From assembly GCF_024124545.1 (NCBI RefSeq), contig NZ_JAMXSF010000005.1, positions 186,001 through 250,000 on the forward strand: a stretch of DNA of 64,000 nt, read 5' to 3'. A program made the translations under genes and the position numbers. Below are positions 57,639-64,000 of the stretch, piece after piece. The notes below the pieces were generated by a model. That model was not told where the DNA came from and searched no databases. It saw only the letters and a list, made by a program, of their open reading frames with translations. The stretch is from Pseudoalteromonas sp. XMcav2-N (lineage in GTDB: Bacteria > Pseudomonadota > Gammaproteobacteria > Enterobacterales > Alteromonadaceae). How positions within the stretch are numbered: the stretch's first letter is position 1; the number at the start of each line of letters is the position of its first letter.

Positions 57639-58439
57639 ATGTCATCAGCAAATTCTGGTTATCAGCTTCAGGCAGCTGTGTCACAAAACAAAAATGCCGA
57701 TATTCAAGCCCTGACCAGTCAGGTTACTCAGGCTCAGTATACGGTCGATGAGCTAAGCAATGTGGTGAGCTCATTAACGGAAAAGAAGGCGTATTTTGCC
57801 AACTTATTATTGCTGGCCAGCAATAAACAAGCGTCTGCGCTTGCTCACCTGAACCAGGCTAAAACGCTTCAGTCTGACTTGGGTGAAACATCGAGATACA
57901 TTAATCTGGTGTCTGCCCAGATTGGTACAGACAGTACGGCCGATTCAGTTAGTTTTAAGCTACAAGAAACATCAACTCATATGTCTAAACTTATTAATAA
58001 GTTGATTTTTTCGGTGGACATTATCGAAAAGCTCGAAGACTTTGTTAACCGCCGTAAAGCGGTGAATCAAATCATTCCCGATGAGTTAATTACATATCTG
58101 AGCAATGCAACCACTGAATCCAACAATGCTATTGCGCTGACTTTGACCGCGCTGCAAAGCTGTTATTCAACCATCACGCCTGTGACTGAAATTTCAGAGG
58201 TTTCAGCATTGCAAGTTCAGCAGGTCCAAGGGCTGACAGCAGATGTGGACTCATTGAGCCAAATGATGCTGAAAAGTTATCAAAGTGCCGTAAAAGGTTA
58301 TCACAACGCATTAGAAGCCAGTGACATGGCTAATCAGCAGTTAGAGGATGCGAAAATTAACCTGTCTGAAGCCAAGGCTAGCCTGGCCTCATTGCAAGCT
58401 GGTCTGGATGCGGCCAAAGCGGCTGCATTTGCGGCGTAG
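57639..58439 (+). CDS. Coiled-coil eCIS protein, unknown function
   Basis: The 266-residue protein is almost entirely helical with heptads. It has VTQAQYTVDELSNVVSSL near the start and ANQQLEDAKINLSEAK near 231, and ends KAAAFAA. The string NQQLEDA at 232-238 also occurs at 58-64 of the preceding 604-residue protein, suggesting the two helical proteins are related or bind each other. A good ribosome binding site (AAGGAGAACG) 12 bases after the previous stop indicates coordinated expression. It contains no signal peptide. Confidence 0.65.
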   Translation: MSSANSGYQLQAAVSQNKNADIQALTSQVTQAQYTVDELSNVVSSLTEKKAYFANLLLLASNKQASALAHLNQAKTLQSDLGETSRYINLVSAQIGTDSTADSVSFKLQETSTHMSKLINKLIFSVDIIEKLEDFVNRRKAVNQIIPDELITYLSNATTESNNAIALTLTALQSCYSTITPVTEISEVSALQVQQVQGLTADVDSLSQMMLKSYQSAVKGYHNALEASDMANQQLEDAKINLSEAKASLASLQAGLDAAKAAAFAA

Positions 58440-58506
58440 ATGTGCTTTACATAGCGGGTGTTGAGTGTGAAGTACAACACCCTGGCCTTTTTGAAAGGAC
58501 TGAACA

Positions 58507-59349
58507 ATGACGTTTAGAAACTTCTACTTTGACAGTTACAACGACACGAAATGGATCCCTATGTATCCCTTTGATACCAGAGTTGAACTGGGCGATGTGT
58601 TTCAGATCAACCAGGGACGTGTCAGAAGGTTATTGAATGCTTGTGTAGACCTGGAGCTGGTGAACCCCATAAAAGCGTACGATTATGCTCCGATCCAAGT
58701 GGACGACTGGCGAACGTCGCGGGGATGCTTAAAGGTCAACGATGTGCAGACGGTGGAAACGCTGAGTGATGCGCAACTCACAATGCGCCAGCAAGCATTT
58801 CGTTTTGAAAATCGGGGTGATTATTTGTTTCATGGTGACGCGGCACTGGCGACCTTTATGAGTAACTGGGCAAAAGTGTCACCAGAGCTGACTGTTAAGC
58901 TGACCCAAAGCAAATTTACGTTTCGTAATGTGTACGTGATTACAGCCGTTGCTGTGGTTGAAAGGTGGGGATTAGCAGTTGCTGCGCAAGAGGGCGCAGA
59001 ATTAACACTCACCGGAGAGCAGGACAACAGCGCCTACTTGTTAGCACAGAAACAATGCCAACTGACCAGCAACCATGATTTGGCTTTTTTTGCGCATCAA
59101 AATGATGTCCCAATGCACTTTTTCAAAGCAAAGAAGCTCACCCTCAGCGAGCAAATGTATGACGAATACCTGGTGCGGCTGCATTGTTCATCTGAGCGCT
59201 CTCCCAGACTGCCGCTGGATAACTGGTTGCATGCCAATTTGCTTAACCTCTCTGCGACAGAGCAACTCAACATCAATACCTGCCAGGAGTTTTTCCAGTG
59301 GCAAGATGCCAATCTTGATGATGTTTTGTACCTGAGCGAAAATCATTAG
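58507..59349 (+). CDS. eCIS-associated protein of unknown function
   Basis: The 280-residue protein starts MTFRNFYFDSYNDTKWIPMY, followed by VELGDVFQINQGRVRRLLN at about 26-44. It is probably beta-rich in its first two thirds, with no membrane helix or signal peptide. I do not recognise the family. The gene is 67 bp from the preceding coiled-coil gene and 9 bp from the AAA+ ATPase gene. It could be a minor structural part or a cargo; the evidence does not separate these. Confidence 0.62.
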   Translation: MTFRNFYFDSYNDTKWIPMYPFDTRVELGDVFQINQGRVRRLLNACVDLELVNPIKAYDYAPIQVDDWRTSRGCLKVNDVQTVETLSDAQLTMRQQAFRFENRGDYLFHGDAALATFMSNWAKVSPELTVKLTQSKFTFRNVYVITAVAVVERWGLAVAAQEGAELTLTGEQDNSAYLLAQKQCQLTSNHDLAFFAHQNDVPMHFFKAKKLTLSEQMYDEYLVRLHCSSERSPRLPLDNWLHANLLNLSATEQLNINTCQEFFQWQDANLDDVLYLSENH

Positions 59350-59358
59350 GACTGAGAT

Positions 59359-60732
59359 ATGACTTACTCATCAGAGCAAAATTTAGCTGCACTATACATG
59401 GAAATGGACTGGTTGTTTAACGTGGTAAATCAGGTTATTTGCAACTATTTGAAGCAAGAGGGGCATGAACATCATTGGTTTGAGATCCCGCCGCCTGAAT
59501 TTGAGTATGGCATGAGTGCCTATGGTGATTTGGTCCGTGACTGGGAGCTTAATACCTTTGAGCGATTAGCCTTAGCGGTGGCAATGGCGCCGGCTGTTAA
59601 ACCCGATGTGCTCGATATTTTGTTTGGTGTAAACCAATTGATAGACAAAAGCTTCAGTGAATTTGGTGGTGTGAGTGATAAAGCTTTTGGTGGTTTTGTT
59701 CCGACCGGACAAACTGTCTGCTTCTTAATTTCGGGGAATGACCCGTTATGGCGCGTACAGGCTGACCTTTTATTGTCGAGTCGACATCGCTTTATGTCTG
59801 AGCAGGTCACAGAGCTGTTACCCGCAGAACCGTCTTTACCGCATTGGGCGGGCGTCTATAAAATTACCGAGCATTGGTTTAGTTATTTTCTGACCGGTAT
59901 ACACACAGCACCTGAACTCAGCACCAGTTTTCCAGCGCATGCGATGGAAACCCCTCATCACTGGCATGATTTAGTACTGGATTATGCGGTAATGAAACGA
60001 GTTGATGAGATCCGTGCCTGGCTGGAGTACGGAGCTGTGTTGATGGATGAGTGGCAATTGGGGAAAAAAGTAAAACCGGGTTACCGTGCCGTGTTTTTCG
60101 GGCCGCCAGGAACCGGTAAAACAATGACCGCAGCACTGCTGGCCAAAACAACCGAACGCGAAATATACCGCGTTGACCTGTCCATGGTTGTCTCTAAGTA
60201 TATTGGCGAGACAGAGAAAAATCTCTCGCGCGTGTTTGACGTGGCCAGTTATAAAAACTGGATTTTATTTTTTGATGAAGCAGATTCGTTGTTTGGTAAA
60301 AGAACGGCTACCAGTTCGTCAAATGATCGTCACGCAAACCAGCTGACCGGCTATTTGCTTCAACGTATTGAGGATTTCCCGGGCACTGTGATCCTGGCTA
60401 CGAATCTTCGCGCCAATATGGATGAAGCCTTCACCCGGCGCTTTCAAAATATGGTGCAATTTACCATACCGGGTCCACATGAGCGGTTGAAGTTGTGGCA
60501 AAACGCCTTCTCACAGGTGTGTGAGCTTGACGAGGACATTGACTTAGAGCGCATCGCCACAGACTTTGAGTTGTCGGGTGGGCAAATCATTAACATCCTG
60601 CGTCAGTGCGCACTTAATGCTATCAGGCGTGACGAACGTAGAGTGTATCAGGCTGATTTGCTTGAGAGCATTCGACAGGAATTGCAAAAAGACAACAAAA
60701 CTATTAACAGCAGTATCTTGGAGCGTATGTAA
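59359..60732 (+). CDS. AAA+ ATPase of the eCIS (Pvc15/Afp15-like)
   Basis: The 457-residue protein has a 200-residue N-terminal domain and a C-terminal AAA+ module: Walker A GPPGTGKT at 248-255, Walker B ILFFDEAD at 302-309, a sensor asparagine in [11 protein letters not shown] and the second region of homology with arginines in FTRRF. Nearly every eCIS locus encodes such an ATPase. In Photorhabdus it is needed for effector loading or particle assembly. Its start ATG lies nine bases after the preceding stop, and its stop overlaps the next gene start by one base (TAATG). Confidence 0.94.
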   Translation: MTYSSEQNLAALYMEMDWLFNVVNQVICNYLKQEGHEHHWFEIPPPEFEYGMSAYGDLVRDWELNTFERLALAVAMAPAVKPDVLDILFGVNQLIDKSFSEFGGVSDKAFGGFVPTGQTVCFLISGNDPLWRVQADLLLSSRHRFMSEQVTELLPAEPSLPHWAGVYKITEHWFSYFLTGIHTAPELSTSFPAHAMETPHHWHDLVLDYAVMKRVDEIRAWLEYGAVLMDEWQLGKKVKPGYRAVFFGPPGTGKTMTAALLAKTTEREIYRVDLSMVVSKYIGETEKNLSRVFDVASYKNWILFFDEADSLFGKRTATSSSNDRHANQLTGYLLQRIEDFPGTVILATNLRANMDEAFTRRFQNMVQFTIPGPHERLKLWQNAFSQVCELDEDIDLERIATDFELSGGQIINILRQCALNAIRRDERRVYQADLLESIRQELQKDNKTINSSILERM

Positions 60733-61001
60733 TGAAACACATTCAAATTGAGAAGTCAGATACTAAACACAGTGCCGTACAACGCTTATCGAAACCATTG
60801 CAGGATAGGCGGGCAATGCAACGGCAAACTGCGCAATTAAAAGGAGACCGATATTACTGGGTAAAACCCGCTGACGGATCCTGGGAGTACGTGGGAGCAT
60901 TTAAAAACCACGCAGAAGCAAATACGTGGTGGGCAAGTAATAAAAGCAGTTACCCGGACGGGCAGTTTAGTCAGGGGAGTACCAAAACCAAGTTTAAGTG
61001 A
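60732..61001 (+). CDS. Small eCIS-associated protein, possible cargo or adaptor
   Basis: The 89-residue protein starts [18 protein letters not shown] and has a basic, disordered-looking first 38 residues containing KPLQDRRAMQ at 21-30. A compact aromatic part follows (RYYWVKPADGSWEYVGAF, EANTWWASNK), which may form one small beta domain. Its start overlaps the AAA+ stop, so expression is coupled. The segment PLQDRR resembles PLVDNRR in the N-terminus of the DUF4157 protein encoded next, hinting at a common loading tag. Function unknown. Confidence 0.6.
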   Translation: MKHIQIEKSDTKHSAVQRLSKPLQDRRAMQRQTAQLKGDRYYWVKPADGSWEYVGAFKNHAEANTWWASNKSSYPDGQFSQGSTKTKFK

Positions 61002-61028
61002 TATCGTTGCAACTGTAAGGATAACAAT

Positions 61029-62330
61029 ATGAGCCAAAGTACCGGGCAATATAAGCGCAACACCGCGAAGTCAAGTCAGCAAGCGGCACAAAAAGTGGAG
61101 GTCAGCCCACTCGTTGATAATCGTCGTTTATCAACACAGTTGCAAAAGAACAATACCACCGGGCTGCCAGACAACCTTAAGTCGGGCATGGAGTCATTAT
61201 CGGGAATGAGCTTAGATCATGTCAAAGTTCATTATAATTCTAGCAAACCTGCCCAGGTTCAGGCACATGCTTATGCCCAGGGAAGTGACATTCATTTAGC
61301 ACCGGGTCAGGCTCATCATTTGCCGCACGAACTCGGCCATATCGTGCAGCAGGCGCAGGGCAGAGTAAAACCGACCACACAAGTTAATGGCGTAAACGTC
61401 AATGATGATGCGGCACTGGAACATGAAGCGGACATCATGGGGGCGAGGGCACTGCAACTAGCATACGATCACCATAGCCAGAGCCAAACGCGCACATACT
61501 CCACATTACAAGCTCAGCCTCTTAATAAAAATCACACAGCGCAGTTCAAACCTGTTCAGGGTATGGAAGATGTAAATTATGCCGTAATGAGTCAGGATAG
61601 TTATCAGCTGTGGCAGCAATCCAGACAGGGCACGGCTCAGCTACATGGTAAATGTGTAGATGGCAACACTGTTGTGGTCACTCAGTTTCAAGACAAGGCG
61701 TTAGGGGTTCAGCAGCAATTTAGCTTGGGTTCAAAAGCCAAAGGACTCCTGCTAATAACCGAAGGGGTGTTAACTGCAATCGCCGGAGGAGTTGTGCTGG
61801 CTGCTTCTCATGGGACGTTGGCAATCCCGGGTTTGCTATCGATCTGTATCGGGGCCTCCAAGTTTGCCCGTGGCGTGATTACTATGCTGTTGGGCGACAA
61901 AAAGCCAGCGGACAGCAACGGTGCCAAATTTTGGTTTGGTGTGATGGATGCATTACGCACGCTCGAAGCGGGCACCTCTATTGCCAGCGCTGTGCTCAGT
62001 GGCGGAAGTCTGGTGAAAGTGACGAGCGGTTGGGTATTTGGCATTGCGAAATCTATCCGCAGCATATGTACCCTGATTGCCAATTATCTAAAAGGTGATA
62101 AAGAACGTGCTAAAAAGAAAGCGAGGTTACTAAGTTTTGTGAATAAAGTGGCCTCAGTTGCCCATTGGGTCGAAGTGGCAGCAGCGACTGTTATCGGGGG
62201 CGACTCTTTGGCGACGGGTACCACGAAGGGGGTCATAACGGGAGCAACGGGACTGGGAACCGCGCTATCAAAAGGAGTTCGAGCGAAAGATCAACATGAC
62301 AAAGCATGGCCCAGGCCGGAAAATGAATAA
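61029..62330 (+). CDS. DUF4157 (eCIScore) protein with hydrophobic C-terminus, candidate effector
   Basis: The 433-residue protein begins with an N-terminal arm containing [12 protein letters not shown] (26-37). The eCIScore domain follows, with [37 protein letters not shown], the HELGH zinc motif at 100-104 and EHEAD at 131-135. DUF4157 proteins are typical of eCIS loci, where they often accompany or carry toxins. From about residue 238 to 415 there are glycine-rich hydrophobic stretches ([52 protein letters not shown]), suggesting membrane insertion. It is the last gene of the operon. No immunity gene lies in the same strand after it. Confidence 0.82.
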   Translation: MSQSTGQYKRNTAKSSQQAAQKVEVSPLVDNRRLSTQLQKNNTTGLPDNLKSGMESLSGMSLDHVKVHYNSSKPAQVQAHAYAQGSDIHLAPGQAHHLPHELGHIVQQAQGRVKPTTQVNGVNVNDDAALEHEADIMGARALQLAYDHHSQSQTRTYSTLQAQPLNKNHTAQFKPVQGMEDVNYAVMSQDSYQLWQQSRQGTAQLHGKCVDGNTVVVTQFQDKALGVQQQFSLGSKAKGLLLITEGVLTAIAGGVVLAASHGTLAIPGLLSICIGASKFARGVITMLLGDKKPADSNGAKFWFGVMDALRTLEAGTSIASAVLSGGSLVKVTSGWVFGIAKSIRSICTLIANYLKGDKERAKKKARLLSFVNKVASVAHWVEVAAATVIGGDSLATGTTKGVITGATGLGTALSKGVRAKDQHDKAWPRPENE

Positions 62331-62331
62331 G

Positions 62332-62430
62332 GGGCAAAGGCGCCGCTATCAACGTTCACTGGTGGAAACAGCAATGTACCGACATAAACAGCTTATGGGT
62401 GACAAGCCGGTCAGTCGAGTTTACCTGTAA
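62332..62430 (+). pseudogene. IS5-family transposase, C-terminal remnant
   Basis: The frame reads RRRYQRSLVETAMYRHKQLM then GDKPVSRVYL before a stop, which matches the C-terminal stretch of IS5-family transposases (RRSL-ETAMYR-K-LMG). It follows directly on the DUF4157 stop, so the IS joined or removed the DNA there. Only about 33 codons remain. The 114 bp after it, up to 62544, hold nothing I can identify. Confidence 0.6.
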
Positions 62431-62544
62431 CGCTCTGTTCAGCGACGACGTGCACCCAGAGGTTTTGTGTTACTGCCTGAACGAAGCGAGTGACATAAAA
62501 GTGAGTAGTGCGCTTCATCCGACTGTAGCGACTTCTTAAGTGGC

Positions 62545-63041
62545 CTACTCATCAAAACCAATTGGCTCCATCCCTAAAATCTCACTGACTTTATCATCCA
62601 TAACAAGATAGTTACTTAGCCCCCAGGTACCGATTTTACTGCGTGGAGTGTCCAACAAATTTCCCATTTCATCATAATACTTTTTAAAAGGGAAAGAAAA
62701 AAGCACCACTCTAAATTATCCATAACCTTAATTAATGGAACGTTGTTTACTACTGGCATAAAACCTCTAGAAAATCCTAGCCTGTTTATAAAAAGAGGTT
62801 CACACATCAGCTGATATTGTTCATTATAACTAAAGTTTTCAGGTTTGTTCGCTATGTGGTTGAATACATATATTTTTATACAGTCCTCGAATCCTCCAGC
62901 GGAGGCACTTAGCGAAATAATTTGACCGAAAACAAACCTAGAACCTGGATATTGAAGTTGAAATACATCTCCAACGAGAAGTTTCTTCCTGTATGGTTTT
63001 TGCATAATCATGTTAGTAGGTGGGAATTTCACGTTGTTCAC
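62545..63041 (-). pseudogene. Imm26-like immunity protein gene, frameshifted
   Basis: The minus-strand frame has KKLLVGDVFQLQYPGS and RFVFGQIISLSASAG, resembling the Imm26 immunity family (G-D-(V/I)-F and FGQ motifs). The start may be GTG 63041 or ATG 63008. At about 62697-62692 a run of six T puts the sequence out of frame. The alternative frame continues FPFKKYYDEMGNLLDTPRSK to EILGMEPIGFDE and stops at 62545, so one indel breaks the gene. The bases CCTAACG at 63041-63047, read on the minus strand, give CGTTAGG, as at a cassette boundary. Confidence 0.5.
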
Positions 63042-63150
63042 CTAACGTTTGTCTCAGAGGAAACCCCAGATATTCATATTTAAACTCAATGTGATGGACG
63101 CTCTCGCATTGTTTGATCTAATTGATTTCGCCAAAAACTAACTAGATAAC

Positions 63151-63418
63151 AACACCATGCGTGATACCACCATCCTACACGATATACTCAGGAAAAACTG
63201 CCCCCCAATTCATGCTCGATAGCAATCAACTCTTACTTACCGAGCTGGGTTGAAATATGAAGGGCTCTGTCGCTGCCAAGCACAAGATCAAACGTATTGA
63301 CCGGCTTGCTATTTACCGCTTTCAAGCACATCTGTTATGTGGCGCTAATTCCATGCCTATCTTACTGGTCGACTGGGCCGATGTGCGCGAGCAAGTAACG
63401 CTGGGTGTCCACATAGCT
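63151..63418 (+). pseudogene. IS4-family transposase remnant
   Basis: Fragments of an IS4-type transposase are seen: MRDTTILHDILRKNCPPIH from 63158, then NQLLLTELG, an in-frame stop where an arginine is expected, and VAAKHKIKRIDRLAIYRF to LLVDWADVREQ, with the DWADVRE stretch carrying the first catalytic Asp. It ends at the left edge of the second intI/attI copy at 63418. The rest of the transposase is lost, and no terminal inverted repeat is visible. Confidence 0.65.
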
Positions 63419-63490
63419 CTCTGTTTTCAGACTGTAGTGCTTGGTCCTGAGCTCAACGCGTACAGACTCCAAAAAAGGTGAATAAGACAT
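63418..63490 (-). pseudogene. intI: Integron integrase, 5' stub of copy 2
   Basis: The first 24 codons match those of the remnant at 30809, starting MSYSPFLESVRVELRTKHYS. The reading frame is cut by the IS4-remnant junction, so this copy is non-functional. The truncation point differs from copy 1, which keeps 113 codons. Confidence 0.85.
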
Positions 63491-63504
63491 CTTCACTCCG
63501 AGTG

Positions 63505-63520
63505 CTGTTTATTTATACAG
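63505..63520. promoter_or_regulatory. LexA-type SOS box of copy 2
   Basis: CTGTTTATTTATACAG is identical to the box in copy 1, 15 bp before the integrase start codon. Confidence 0.72.
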
Positions 63521-63730
63521 GTATAAGTGAATGCGGCTATTTATCAAGTCAAATTTCTCGTTTTCTCCGTGCTTTCAAGTCTCGTTTATGCCGCTTGCCT
63601 TGTTAACCCATTGAAATTTATTGTGTTAGCCGTTTTACATAACGAGACCCCAAGTCTCGCTATGAACAAGGCTCGGTTTCAACAAAGCCATTCTGGCTTG
63701 AGCAATGAGAGCAATGGTGGTAGGTTGTTG

Positions 63731-63821
63731 TTCTTATTATGAATAAAATAATTTAGCTGTGGAACTGTATGGTTTTAGGAACTGGGTTTAACCGGTATTC
63801 ACGCTAATAAGCTGTTATGTT
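63731..63821 (+). other. attI recombination site, integron 2
   Basis: The same attI core as in copy 1 ends with AATAAGCTGTTATG at 63819. The sequence after it differs from copy 1 (TTTCTACTG rather than ACTAATTTAG), which marks the crossover point and shows that a different cassette was inserted here. Confidence 0.7.
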
Positions 63822-63848
63822 TCTACTGAAATTGAGTATGAGAAAGTA

Positions 63849-64000
63849 ATGGATATCGAAAAAATCGAAAAGGACGTAAAAAGAAGCAGAGTGATTGTAG
63901 TTTTAGTATTTACAGTTGTTCTTGGCTCTTATATAGGTTGGTTTTGGATGTTAAATCAGCAGCCAATTAGCTCAGATTCAGGCGTTTGGGGAGCGTTTGG
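63849..64000 (+). CDS. First cassette of integron 2, membrane protein (cut by window end)
   Basis: The frame from ATG 63849 reads MDIEKIEKDVKRSRVIVVLV and continues FTVVLGSYIGWFWMLNQQ, so the product has an N-terminal membrane anchor with a charged cytoplasmic start. The frame is open to the window end. It begins 30 bp after the attI crossover, at the place expected for a first cassette. No family is recognised. Confidence 0.6.
   Translation, partial: MDIEKIEKDVKRSRVIVVLVFTVVLGSYIGWFWMLNQQPISSDSGVWGAF

Larger units (their letters stand above)
63418..63819. repeat. 402-bp direct repeat, copy 2 (intI 5' end, LexA box, attI)
   Basis: This copy repeats 30737-31138, with equal length and about five substitutions by eye. 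It holds the first 24 codons of the integrase on the minus strand (start codon 63488-63490), the upstream LexA-type box and the attI region, ending at GTTATG. The left join is inside the integrase reading frame and follows the IS4 remnant. Confidence 0.9.

Noticed and set aside
60566..60751. A 61-residue frame across the AAA+ gene end
   Set aside because: It is a shadow frame inside the AAA+ coding region with no ribosome binding site.
36710..62330. A prophage or type VI secretion system
   Set aside because: There are no capsid, terminase, portal or lysis genes, and no TssJLM membrane complex or ClpV. The AAA+ ATPase, DUF4255, DUF5908 and DUF4157 proteins are eCIS markers.
1..64000. tRNA or rRNA genes as island attachment sites
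   Set aside because: I saw no tRNA cloverleaf or rRNA signature in reading the sequence by eye near the island edges; a tRNA scan would be needed to exclude it fully.

Overview
The window looks like a chromosomal segment of a marine gammaproteobacterium of the order Alteromonadales, most likely Pseudoalteromonas. The basis is the protein types and gene order of the conserved part (a comEC-msbA-lpxK-ycaR-kdsB run, a gltA // sdhCDAB-sucABCD block and a DUF3083-like protein). The genus is inferred from resemblance; no search was run.

Left part, 1-29158, ordinary chromosome. It starts with the 3' end of a 3-hydroxyisobutyrate dehydrogenase gene and an SDR dehydrogenase. A MarC-family membrane protein and a DUF2062 protein follow. 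Next comes an envelope gene run: comEC, msbA, lpxK, a Trm112-like gene, kdsB, a pseudouridine synthase and tcdA. tcdA converges on the cysteine desulfurase pair csdE/csdA. The TCA-cycle block is gltA (minus strand) divergent from sdhCDAB-sucAB-sucCD. Then come a DUF3083-like protein, glnS, a Ser/Thr kinase-like protein and a small acidic protein.

Transition, 29159-30500. This holds an 84-bp tandem repeat array, gene remnants and a tyrosine-recombinase fragment.

Integron 1, 30474-35274. A truncated integron integrase (minus strand) has a LexA-type box just upstream of its start. An attI region follows, then seven intact gene cassettes (all plus strand, each ending in an attC site) and the start of an eighth, cut by a degenerate IS3-family element (35275-36458).

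Extracellular contractile injection system (eCIS), 36710-62330. This is one uninterrupted plus-strand gene run: DUF4255 cap, an unknown protein, one sheath, two tubes, DUF5908, LysM-type tube/hub protein, VgrG-like spike, PAAR tip, gp25, two baseplate wedge proteins and a tape measure. Three unrecognised proteins, an AAA+ ATPase, an 89-residue protein and a DUF4157 protein with a hydrophobic C-terminal half complete it. No Pvc13-like fibre gene is recognisable. The last two genes are the best cargo candidates.

Right edge, 62331-64000. There is an IS5-family transposase remnant, a frameshifted Imm26-like gene on the minus strand and an IS4-family transposase remnant. Then comes a second copy (63418-63819) of the intI-5'/LexA-box/attI segment at 30737-31138. 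The two copies are both 402 bp, differ at about five positions by eye, and are in direct orientation. Each is followed by a different first cassette. The eCIS therefore lies between two integron recombination platforms, neither with an intact integrase. This arrangement is the most unusual thing in the window.
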